Source: Ipomoea triloba | Lineage: Eukaryota; Streptophyta; Magnoliopsida; Solanales; Convolvulaceae | NCBI RefSeq assembly: GCF_003576645.1 | Contig: NC_044921.1 | Coordinates: forward strand, 26,230,203 to 26,294,202 | Length of the DNA: 64,000 nucleotides | Direction of reading: 5' to 3' | Shown: positions 23,923 to 33,834 of the stretch, piece after piece | How positions within the stretch are numbered: the stretch's first letter is position 1 | Layout: the number at the start of each line of letters is the position of its first letter | The notes under the pieces: generated by a model | Told to the model about the DNA's origin: nothing | Databases searched by the model: none | What the model saw: the letters and a program-made list of their open reading frames with translations, nothing else | Made by a program: the position numbers and the translations under genes

Positions 23923-25222
23923 ATGTATTTATATGTATGTATACAATAGCAAATGACATGCAAATTCATATACACTCCGGCTCATTGGTCGGAAATTCCA
24001 TTTTCGTCAGAAAATTCGTGCGTATAGATTGATAGACGTTAGGAGATTTAATTTACGTATCAAATTAAATTTGAGATTCAGTGCAAAACATCTTAATTAG
24101 TTAATGTAAATACATTTCATAGGAGAAAGAGGTCATAATGTTGAGCAAGAAAAATTAGGGAATTTTGTTAAAGGCAATGTCATTTCAATACAATCATCAG
24201 CGTAGCCAAATTAAGCCCCATACCATAAGGTCATAATGTTGAGCAAGAAATTAAAGAGAGTAATTGTAGAATGGAAAAATACAAACATTAATAACAATTA
24301 TCAAATTATTTTACTAAATCATTAATTTGATTAATCTTGCTCACATGAAATCAAATTCATTTTGTATTAATTATTATTTGACTTAATTAAAGGTATTATC
24401 AATAATTAAGCATTATATTATGTTATCAGATTTTTGGAAAAACTAACCTAGTGGGGTAGCTCAAGTGGCAAGTGAGCTCTCTTTGTGGGGAGGAATTTCG
24501 GGAGAACTTGGGTTCAATTCCTACAAGTGACCGGACAGAAAGACCCTTGGGTTCAATTCCTACAAGTGAAAGACCCTGTAAATTTACCAAAAAAGATTTT
24601 TGGAAAGAAAAATTTTCAATCCCACCACCGTTTTCTTAATAAAAAATGATAATTCCTCTCATTTAATTTTGTCTACGGGTCAAAACATTCTCATATTTGT
24701 CTACTCATTTTCAAAAGTCATCTTCTCAACTCTTTATAGTTTCACAATTTGAAAACCTTACTCGAACAAAGTAGTAAGTCATGGTAAATCTCTCGAATAT
24801 GTTAAACTTATCACAATTGTGAATGTGTAATATAATGAAACCCACAAATTCAATTATATACCTTTGTCTAATTTCCTTTTAGGATTTGTTTTTACTAATA
24901 TAACATTTATATATTGGGTTGTAAGAATCTATGTCATGATCCATGCATGTAATAAAGGCTTGATTTTTACTATATATGATCATCCTAAAATTATGTATAA
25001 TTAAGAGGTAAAAATATATAAAAGGTAATTGTAATAATATTGCAAAAATAAACATATCATTCAATAAAGAAATTTCCAAATAAGAATTGATGCCATAAAT
25101 CCATAATTAGGTAACTGGTTTCTGGAAAATTTCATCACCATAGCAACTTTCCATATGATAACATCATCGATTCATTGCCAACGAACCGAACGGATCATGA
25201 TCGATCATCATTCCATTCAGAA
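23923..25222. other. Intergenic between FUT-a and FUT-b
   Basis: AT-rich with no gene. It contains a SINE (24441-24593). The last ~100 bases before 25223 should hold the FUT-b leader. Confidence 0.55.
24441..24593 (+). mobile_element. SINE with 13-bp target-site duplication
   Basis: A 153-bp insert is flanked by AGATTTTTGGAAA (24428-24440 and 24594-24606). Box A (GGTAGCTCAAGTGG) and box B (GGGTTCAATTCC) are well preserved. The box B segment is duplicated inside the element, once as GGGTTCAATTCCTACAAGTG near 24510 and again near 24550. This is a tRNA-derived SINE. Confidence 0.85.
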
Positions 25223-26576
25223 ATGAAGCCCTACAAGATTTGGTCCGATCATCATCACCAAAACAAGACCGCCGCCGCCGGAAACTGCAAACGTGGGCTG
25301 CCGCTGCTGCTACCGGCGGGGATTCTGGTGGCTTTGTTGATGAACCTAACGGGGCTACTGCTTTTCCTCTTCACCATACCCAAAGAACCAAAGCTTTTCT
25401 ATGGCTTTTCCGGCGTGGCCAATGCTGGGAGCCATAAAAACGGGGTTCCAAAATTGGATAGGCTTCTTGGCGGGCTTTTGCATTCTGGGTTTGATGAAAG
25501 ATCGTGTTTAAGTAGGTATGAATCTGTGCAGTATCTCAAGGAACTCAAGCGCCAGCCTTCTTCTTTCCTGATCTCCAGGTAACTGAAGCATGTACTCCCT
25601 CTCAACTAAAAGTCTAAACTGATAATTGAATTGTACATTTATGTTTATATATATTATATGCTCAACGCAGGTTAAGAAGCTATGAAGCGCTTCACCGTCG
25701 CTGCGGGCCCCACACAGAAACGTATAACAAAACCGTGGAACGCTTCGTGTCGGAAAACCATCATGAGTTCTCCGACGTCGACGGCGGCGCAGAATGTAAA
25801 TATGTCGTTTGGATACCTTTCAGTGGACTGGGAAACAGAATACTCACTATGACTTCGGCTTTCCTGTACGCCATTCTCACCGGTAGAGTCCTCCTCGTTG
25901 ATCCTCTTGATCACACGCCGGATCTCTTCTGCGAACCCTTCCCCGGAACTTCATGGTTTCTGCCGGAAAATAATCCGATTACGGAGGATTACGTCAGCAG
26001 ATTTGGCGAAAACTCGCCGTTTAGTTATGGGAGTATGGTGAAGAACAATTTGATTGACAGGTTTAATGTTGTGTCTGAAAAACCGCCCTTTATCCATCTC
26101 AGTCTCACATATGTTATGGATGAGTACGATGAACTGTTCTTCAAAGATGAAGACCAAATTTTTCTGCAGAAAATTCCATGGCTAACTATGACGTCAGACG
26201 AGTATTTCATCCCATCTCTGTTCTTGATGCCATTGTTCCAGAAAGATCTGGAGAAGATGTTCCCCGAGAAAGACGCAGTGTTCCATCTCCTAGGACGGTA
26301 CTGTTAAGAATATATGCTGTTGAGATTATTTGTTTTCATATATGAACACAATTAGTAGTTAGTTGCACTATTGCAAAAATTAGTCTGGTGCCGGCCTAGG
26401 GTTTAGGTGTCTCTAAATCGTGACTATTTCCCTCTTAGGTGCCCGCCCCCCTTAGCACCTAATTTGGTTGACTCGGCCAACTAGGCAGCCGCCTAGCGTC
26501 TAACTCGACTTAGTTAAATAGTTCATTTCGATTGAGTTAATCCAGTTAATTCGGTCTGTCTGTCCTTATTAATTTA

Positions 26577-26613
<37 letters not shown>

Positions 26614-27497
26614 GACATATATACATCCACATAAGTGCACTATTTTTATTATTTTTTTTTTAAAGTTAGCAGCATAGGCGCCGTCTAGTGCTAGACGTTA
26701 CTCTACTGCCTAGCCCTTACTCCTTACCGCAACTATAGTTAATTGTAACTTCCCTCTACTTCTCCTTTTCATGAATAATACAGTTTACTTTATAATCTCA
26801 CAGGTACCTATTTCATCCCACAAATCCTGTTTGGGGGCTAATTACCAGATACCATAAAGCTTACCTAGCCGGAGCTGATGAGAAGATAGGAATTCAAGTA
26901 AGAGTGTTTGAAGGAGGCCCATTTAGGCATGTTCTAGACCAGATATTAACATGTACAAAGGAAGAGAAAATCTTGCCACCATTAATCAATCAAGAAAATC
27001 ATCCCAACAATGATGACAAGAACAACAAGAAGACAAAAGTTGTGCTGATAACATCTCTGAGTTCATGGTATGCAGACGTGATTCGAGACATGTATTTGTT
27101 GTATCCAACGTTAACCGGCGAGGTAATCCGAGTTCTCCAGCCGAGTCACGAAGAGTACCAAAAATCTCGGGATGGAATTCACTACATAAAATCATTGGCA
27201 GAAATGTATCTTCTGGGGATGAGTGATAGATTGGTGACAAGTGGATGGTCAACTTTTGGATATGTGGCTCAGGGTCTTGGAGGTTTGCGCTCATGGGTTT
27301 TGTATAAGCCGGAAAATTTCTCAGCTCCTGATCCGCCATGCCAGCCTGTCATCTCCATGGAACCTTGCTTTCATCTTCCTCCTTTAGATCACACCATGAC
27401 TGTTGTTCCTTATGTAAGGCCTTGTGAAGATAGAATTAGGGGTCTTAAGCTCTATCCGGATAACCAAACAATATTAAAAAATATTCTTAATTCTTAA
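25223..27497 (+). CDS. FUT-b: galactoside 2-alpha-L-fucosyltransferase-like (GT37)
   Basis: Three exons, 25223-25578, 25671-26297 and 26804-27497, all GT-AG and in frame, 558 aa. The cytosolic tail is His-rich (SDHHHQNK) and is followed by CKRG and a membrane anchor at about residues 28-50. The catalytic blocks are intact: SGLGNRILTMTSAFLYA, CEPFPGTSW, GIQVRVFE, SGWSTFGYVAQGLGGL and CEDRIRGLKLYP. The intron pattern is unlike the neighbours. The ancestral stem intron is absent, and two others interrupt LIS-R-LRSYE and LGR-YLFHP. The first is 92 bp and nearly all dispersed repeat. The second is shared with FUT-c but carries extra inserted DNA with an AT tract. A second copy of the last 570 coding bases lies at 28363. 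Confidence 0.9.
25579..25670 (+). repeat. Dispersed repeat forming FUT-b intron 1
   Basis: About 80 of these 92 intron bases match 30126-30206 (intergenic) and about 60 match 34171-34230 (inside the stem intron of FUT-d). They share GAAGCATGT-type starts, CAACTAAAAG and a CATTTATGTTTATATATTA tail. The intron position is intronless in FUT-a, -c, -d and -e. Confidence 0.7.
26367..26745. mobile_element. Insertion in FUT-b intron 2 with CTAGGCGG motifs
   Basis: FUT-b intron 2 is 506 bp against 126 bp for the matching FUT-c intron. The extra DNA holds an AT microsatellite (about 26583-26610) and CCTAGG/TAGGCG-type motifs. The same kind of sequence appears in the Lhca4 intron after 63880. It looks like a dispersed element, but its ends are approximate and its class is uncertain. 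Confidence 0.45.
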
Positions 27498-28361
27498 ATT
27501 AGAGACTCAGTAAGTAAACGAACTGCTAATTATGTACTGATAAGGATATGATACTCGGATGTTCGTTAGTCATGAAAAAAAAGGCATATCCCTTCATATC
27601 ATTGTTAATTTGATCAAATTTATGGTTTTGAGTTTTTTTTTTAATCAATGAAATGTAGTTTAGAGTTTTCAATATGCACTTGCAAAATGGTGAAGTTTGG
27701 TGAGATGTCAAAGAAGCTAGCCTATCTAGATTATTATGGACTAATTTAGATAGATTCAAAGAGTGATTAAAGTGGGTTCACCCAATAATGCTTATTTTTG
27801 GAATAGTGATGGTGTGAGTTTCTATTATCACTAAAAAAAGAGCTATTAAACTTAGTCAAATAGTATATAATAGATGAATAGATTTAAAAAGTTATGCATT
27901 ATATTTGTAAGATAAAAAGATGAGATCGTACACCCTTGCTAAATTACTGATGATACTATAGCACGTCTAGTTGACTAATTACATATGCTAAGCAAAATAA
28001 AGGGAAAACTCAATTTAAATGCACATGAAAGTTCACAACTCCCTTTTTATTATAAAATACCATACAACTAAAGTGGACGGAGACCATATCGTTACTATCC
28101 TCAAACTCAACAAAAATCACTTAAAAACTTCTACACCCCCTAGATTCAAACTTTTTACAATTTACATCACCCCAAACCTATATATAGTGAAATGGATGGC
28201 TTGAATTGAGAATGTCCTAATTTATCTTAAGGTTTATATTAAGTCATATATAATAAAACCACCATGTACTTGCATATCTCTACACGACAAATCAAACATG
28301 CATGATAGTAATGGGATAAAAAATACATTTTCCTAAAAAAAAAAAAAAAAAAAAAAAAAAA
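26928..28361 (+). repeat. First copy of an identical 1434-bp duplication
   Basis: This block (the last 570 coding bases of FUT-b plus its 3' flank, ending in 27 A) appears unchanged at 28363-29796. The two are separated by one n at 28362. No difference was found in the stretches compared, including the poly(A) length. Confidence 0.93.
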
Positions 28362-28362
28362 N

Positions 28363-28932
28363 CATGTTCTAGACCAGATATTAACATGTACAAAGGAAGA
28401 GAAAATCTTGCCACCATTAATCAATCAAGAAAATCATCCCAACAATGATGACAAGAACAACAAGAAGACAAAAGTTGTGCTGATAACATCTCTGAGTTCA
28501 TGGTATGCAGACGTGATTCGAGACATGTATTTGTTGTATCCAACGTTAACCGGCGAGGTAATCCGAGTTCTCCAGCCGAGTCACGAAGAGTACCAAAAAT
28601 CTCGGGATGGAATTCACTACATAAAATCATTGGCAGAAATGTATCTTCTGGGGATGAGTGATAGATTGGTGACAAGTGGATGGTCAACTTTTGGATATGT
28701 GGCTCAGGGTCTTGGAGGTTTGCGCTCATGGGTTTTGTATAAGCCGGAAAATTTCTCAGCTCCTGATCCGCCATGCCAGCCTGTCATCTCCATGGAACCT
28801 TGCTTTCATCTTCCTCCTTTAGATCACACCATGACTGTTGTTCCTTATGTAAGGCCTTGTGAAGATAGAATTAGGGGTCTTAAGCTCTATCCGGATAACC
28901 AAACAATATTAAAAAATATTCTTAATTCTTAA
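28363..28932 (+). pseudogene. Duplicated 3' fragment of FUT-b
   Basis: This encodes the C-terminal ~189 residues of FUT-b, from HVLDQILTCT to the stop, identical to 26928-27497. It has no start, anchor or N-terminal catalytic part. The duplication starts at an n and ends at a 27-A run, so it is probably an unmerged contig overlap. If it is real, it is a non-functional 3' fragment. Confidence 0.85.
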
Positions 28933-29796
28933 ATTAGAGACTCAGTAAGTAAACGAACTGCTAATTATGTACTGATAAGGATATGATACTCGGATGTTCG
29001 TTAGTCATGAAAAAAAAGGCATATCCCTTCATATCATTGTTAATTTGATCAAATTTATGGTTTTGAGTTTTTTTTTTAATCAATGAAATGTAGTTTAGAG
29101 TTTTCAATATGCACTTGCAAAATGGTGAAGTTTGGTGAGATGTCAAAGAAGCTAGCCTATCTAGATTATTATGGACTAATTTAGATAGATTCAAAGAGTG
29201 ATTAAAGTGGGTTCACCCAATAATGCTTATTTTTGGAATAGTGATGGTGTGAGTTTCTATTATCACTAAAAAAAGAGCTATTAAACTTAGTCAAATAGTA
29301 TATAATAGATGAATAGATTTAAAAAGTTATGCATTATATTTGTAAGATAAAAAGATGAGATCGTACACCCTTGCTAAATTACTGATGATACTATAGCACG
29401 TCTAGTTGACTAATTACATATGCTAAGCAAAATAAAGGGAAAACTCAATTTAAATGCACATGAAAGTTCACAACTCCCTTTTTATTATAAAATACCATAC
29501 AACTAAAGTGGACGGAGACCATATCGTTACTATCCTCAAACTCAACAAAAATCACTTAAAAACTTCTACACCCCCTAGATTCAAACTTTTTACAATTTAC
29601 ATCACCCCAAACCTATATATAGTGAAATGGATGGCTTGAATTGAGAATGTCCTAATTTATCTTAAGGTTTATATTAAGTCATATATAATAAAACCACCAT
29701 GTACTTGCATATCTCTACACGACAAATCAAACATGCATGATAGTAATGGGATAAAAAATACATTTTCCTAAAAAAAAAAAAAAAAAAAAAAAAAAC
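28363..29796 (+). repeat. Second copy of the 1434-bp duplication
   Basis: Identical to 26928-28361, offset 1435. After the second 27-A run the sequence becomes unique. Confidence 0.93.
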
Positions 29797-30440
29797 TCAA
29801 GCAGGAATTAAGACTAAATCACATATAGTCAATAATAATCGCTGACTAATTAATCGCCTAATCAATTTAAGAATTCAAAGCATGGTCCTAATTAATTTAT
29901 TGCACCACTTGTGTCTGGTACCATCTATCTATAGATGCCTATAATATATAATGTGTGGAGACTAGGTTTAGGTCCATAGTACATGGTAAAAATCTATATA
30001 CAATTTGATAGTTGGGTTATTGCACATTTATGTTTTTATATTATATGCTTAATATGTCTCTCAAGTGTGTAATAATCTCCAAACAACACATGAACCGTAA
30101 TTTTTTTTTTACTTTTGATATCAAATTGAAGCATGTGCTACATCTAAACTAAAAGCTTAAACTATAGTTGGATTGCACATTTATATTTATATATTGTATA
30201 CTCAACATTAATAACTATAAGGTTTTAAGTCAATTTTATATGGTTCTTTGCAAGTTGAGATTAGACTTTTTTTTTTTTTTTAATAAATCAAAGAGAATAG
30301 TGAGATGAGAATGAACTGCCATTAATGCAAGTTGCAACATAAGCTGATTTTTTGTACTAAAACATGGCATACCTGTTTTTTGCAAAAATCAATGTTGAAG
30401 AGATCATGATCGATCACCTAGTATAGCATTCGATTTAGAA
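29797..30440. other. Upstream region of FUT-c
   Basis: No coding region. It contains a stand-alone copy of the dispersed repeat found in FUT-b intron 1 (30126-30206) and should include the FUT-c promoter. Confidence 0.5.
30126..30206 (+). repeat. Dispersed repeat, intergenic copy
   Basis: About 80 bp resembling FUT-b intron 1 (25579-25670) and part of FUT-d intron 1, but located outside any gene. This shows that the sequence is a repeat rather than an intron-specific sequence. Confidence 0.65.
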
Positions 30441-32508
30441 ATGAAGCTATACAAAAGTCGTTCTGATAGTCATCAACCCAAACCTTATTCAGATCATCGT
30501 CATCACCAAAACAAGATTTCCCCCGAGGATAATAATCATCGAAACTGCAAACGTGGGGTGCTACTGCTGCTGATTCTTGTTGCTATATTGATGAACTTGA
30601 CAGCTCTGGTTTTTGTCTCCATGCTTCTGAAAGATTCTCAGCTCTTCAATGGCTTCTCGGCGGTGGTTTCCGACGCCGGAAGTAACCCACCCATACCACC
30701 AAAAGGTAATTGAATTAATTAGCCTCGGATTTCTTTCTATTTGGTAAAATAATTAGCTTATTTGATTACTATTAGCGATTGATTTAATTAAAAAAATCAA
30801 TATAAGTGTTTGATTAATCAGCTTTCTGAAGTTACAAAAATGCTAAAAAATCAAAAAACTGTTCAAAACAATTTTTTCAATTAATTTTTTTAGAAAAAAA
30901 AATTATATCAGACAGCTAATAGGTAACCGTTATTTTTCAGAAGACAATCTCCGGGAGCGGCCTGAGGAGGTGCCAAAGTTAGATAAGCTACTCGGCGGTC
31001 TTCTTGATCCCAGATTTAATGAAAGATCGTGTTTGAGTAGGTATGAATCAGTGCAATATCTCAAGGAACTAAAGCGCCGGCCGTCTCCTTCTCTGATCTC
31101 CAAGCTGCGAAGCTATGAAGCTCTTCACCGGCGCTGCGGACCATATACAAAATCGTATAACAAAACCGTGGAACTCTTGACGTCCGGTGAACGGCCGTTT
31201 GCCGGCACGGACTGTAAGTATGTGATTTGGATACCTGTCAATGGGTTAGGAAACAGAATTCTGTCTTTAGCCTCAGCTTTCCTATACGCCATTGTTACGA
31301 ACCGAGTCGTTCTCGTTGCTCCGATGGATCACGTGCCGGATCTCTTCTGTGAACCGTTCCCCGGAACTTCCTGGTTTCTGCCGGAGGATTTTCCGGTTAC
31401 CGGTTACTTCAATGGATTTGAGAAGAACTCCGGGTTCTGTTACGGGAATCTGGTGAAGAACAATTTGATTGACAAGTCAAAAATTCCGCAGTTCATTTTT
31501 CTCAATCTGAAATACGACATGGATCATTACGATCAACTGTTCTTCAAAGATGAAGATCAAAAGTTTCTGCAGAAAATACCATGGCTGATTATGAAATCCG
31601 ACCAGTATTTCATCCCATATCTTTTCCTGATGCAATCCTTCAAAAAAGATGTCGGGGACATGTTTCCCGACAAAGAATCCGTGTTCCATTTCCTGGGACG
31701 GTACTGTTACGCATACATGTGGTTGAAATTATTTGTATTTGGACTAATCAGTAGTTGTAACTTCATAGACTCATTCTGTACATTATTTATACCTTGCTTA
31801 TTCTAATTCACTTTATAACCCGGCAGGTACCTATTTCATCCCACAAATCCCGTATGGAAGTTGATTATCAGATACCATCAAGCTTACCTAGCCGGAGCCG
31901 ATGAGAAGATAGGAATTCAGGTTAGGGTGTTCGAGGATGAACCCGGTCCGTTCAAACATGTTTTGGACCAAATCATAAGTTGTACAATGTCTGAGAACAT
32001 ACTGCCATTAATAAACATAGACCACGATCTGGCTAAACTCAACATAGGCAAAAAGAACAATAAAACCAAAGCTGTGCTGATAACATCTCTGAATTCTTGG
32101 TACGCCGACGTGATTCGCGACATGTATTTGCAGTATTCAACGGAGACTGGGGAGGTCATCCGAGTTCACCAGCCGAGTCACGAAGAACGCCAGAAAGAGA
32201 ACGATGGATTGCACTACGCAAAGGCATTGGCAGAAATGTATCTTCTGGGGATGAGTGATAGATTGGTGACGAGTGGGGAGTCCACTTTTGGGTATGTGGC
32301 TCAGGGTCTTGGAGGTTTGCGTTCATGGGTGTTGTACAAGCCGGAAAATCGCACAGCTCCGGATCCGCCGTGCCGGCCGTTCACCTCCGTTGAGCCGTGC
32401 TTCCATAGTCCTCCGTTAGATAGCTACACGGCGGCGGCGCTTGTTCCCCACGTGCGGCCTTGTGAAGATAGAATTAGGGGTCTTAAGCTTTATCCCGATA
32501 TCAAATAG
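30441..32508 (+). CDS. FUT-c: galactoside 2-alpha-L-fucosyltransferase-like (GT37)
   Basis: Three exons, 30441-30705, 30941-31700 and 31827-32508, 568 aa. The cytosolic tail is His-rich (HQPKPYSDHRHHQNK) and is followed by CKRG and an anchor at about residues 38-60. The catalytic domain is complete: NGLGNRILSLASAFLYA, CEPFPGTSW, GIQVRVFEDE, VLITSLNSWYADVIRDMY, and CEDRIRGLKLYPD at the end. The GW of SGWSTFGY is GE here. It has both the ancestral stem intron and the LGR-YLFHP intron shared only with FUT-b, which suggests that FUT-b and FUT-c are sisters. It probably acts in the Golgi on cell-wall galactose residues. The acceptor is not predictable. Confidence 0.92.
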
Positions 32509-33834
32509 TGTGGAAACTTTCAAATATTTTAATGTACACAACATTAATAAAAATGAACAAAATTTCAAAAAAATAATAATAATCATAATCATAATAATAT
32601 AATACTCCCTCTGTCGCATTTATCATTTATGTGTGAGGCTGGTCTAAAATCATTTACAATTCAATTTTTCCTAATATTATGTACAACATTAGTATATAAA
32701 ATTAATATATTTAGAAATTACATTTGAAGTGTTATTAATATATTTAGAAATTACATTAGAGTGCTTGCTATATGTTGGTGCATATGGAAAGAACGAAATG
32801 AAGTTGTTTGGAATAGAAAGGACTGGTAGTTAGTGAAGGTTAAAATGATGCGCATTTGGCTGAAGCGATGGCCGTTAAAGAATCTCTCTCGTGGGTTAAG
32901 GAGAGGGGTTTCGCAAAGATTTTTGTGTCTACAATTAATAATTATGTGTCTGTAAATGAGTTGAAAATACATGAAAAATAAAAACCTTTATATATTCTAT
33001 CATAGTTATATCATAAACACGGATTTATCATGTCAATTTGCATACTCAATGTTCCTAATTTTATGAACATTTAGTATTTAAATCTAATTCTATAGAATAA
33101 TTTGACTATATTCTATGAATGGTTAGAATTTGGACTTTTAGACGAAAATGCGGACTCAATCTATGGTCCTAAATTATTTACTGCGTGCCGTATAAATTAA
33201 ATTGTCGGACGATGGCTAATGTGTGGAGGTTAGGTTTGGTCCGGATGATAGGCCCATAGAGGTAGGCAAAATCTCTCCAATCAAAATTTAATTAATTTAG
33301 TCCGAAGTTTCGATCTTCTCCAAATTTAATTAAATTTAGTCAGAAGTTTCTTAGGCATGAGATAGGCTGACCAAGATAATCCCTAGCAAAATTACTTAGA
33401 AAGTTGATTTAATAATTACAAAATTCTAAATTTAATTATGATGAAAGTTATTTATTGATTTTTATTTCTATTTAAATTGATTAACTATAATCATTTTTGT
33501 ACTTGTAAACAAATTGTAGGTAATTACGGACATATAATATGGTAATTACAGACACATAAGTGTTAGCTGCAAGTATAAAATATATTTAACGGTAGACACA
33601 TAACACATAACATCTTACATCTTAACTAACATCCCAACATCTTGCAGTTAACAAATTCTGTACCTGTAGATACAGAATATATTAACTGCAAACACATAAT
33701 TTTTTGAACAAAATTCACAATAATGCAAAATGTAGCCTGGACATGGTATGTATAACAGTTGTCACATGGATTCATAATTTCTGTATATATGTACATGAAT
33801 AATGAGATGAGAATCAACTAGCAAAAAATAAAGA
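32509..33834. other. Intergenic between FUT-c and FUT-d
   Basis: AT-rich. Apart from the LINE/RNase H relic I see no coding region. The TACATGAATAATGAGATG stretch before 33835 is the likely leader of FUT-d. Confidence 0.5.
32757..32960 (+). mobile_element. Relic of LINE reverse transcriptase/RNase H region
   Basis: Decayed but readable pieces are WCIWKERNEVVWN, typical of the end of plant LINE ORF2, followed in another frame by AEAMAVKESLSWVKERGF, the plant LINE-type RNase H domain (RVT_3). Frame breaks show that it is dead. Confidence 0.65.

Noticed and set aside
28019..29639. Paired 61-aa ORFs downstream of FUT-b
   Set aside because: Random ORF in the 3' flank, present twice only because the block is duplicated.
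32751..32972. 73-aa minus-strand ORF
   Set aside because: Antisense of the LINE/RNase H relic, which reads sensibly on the plus strand.
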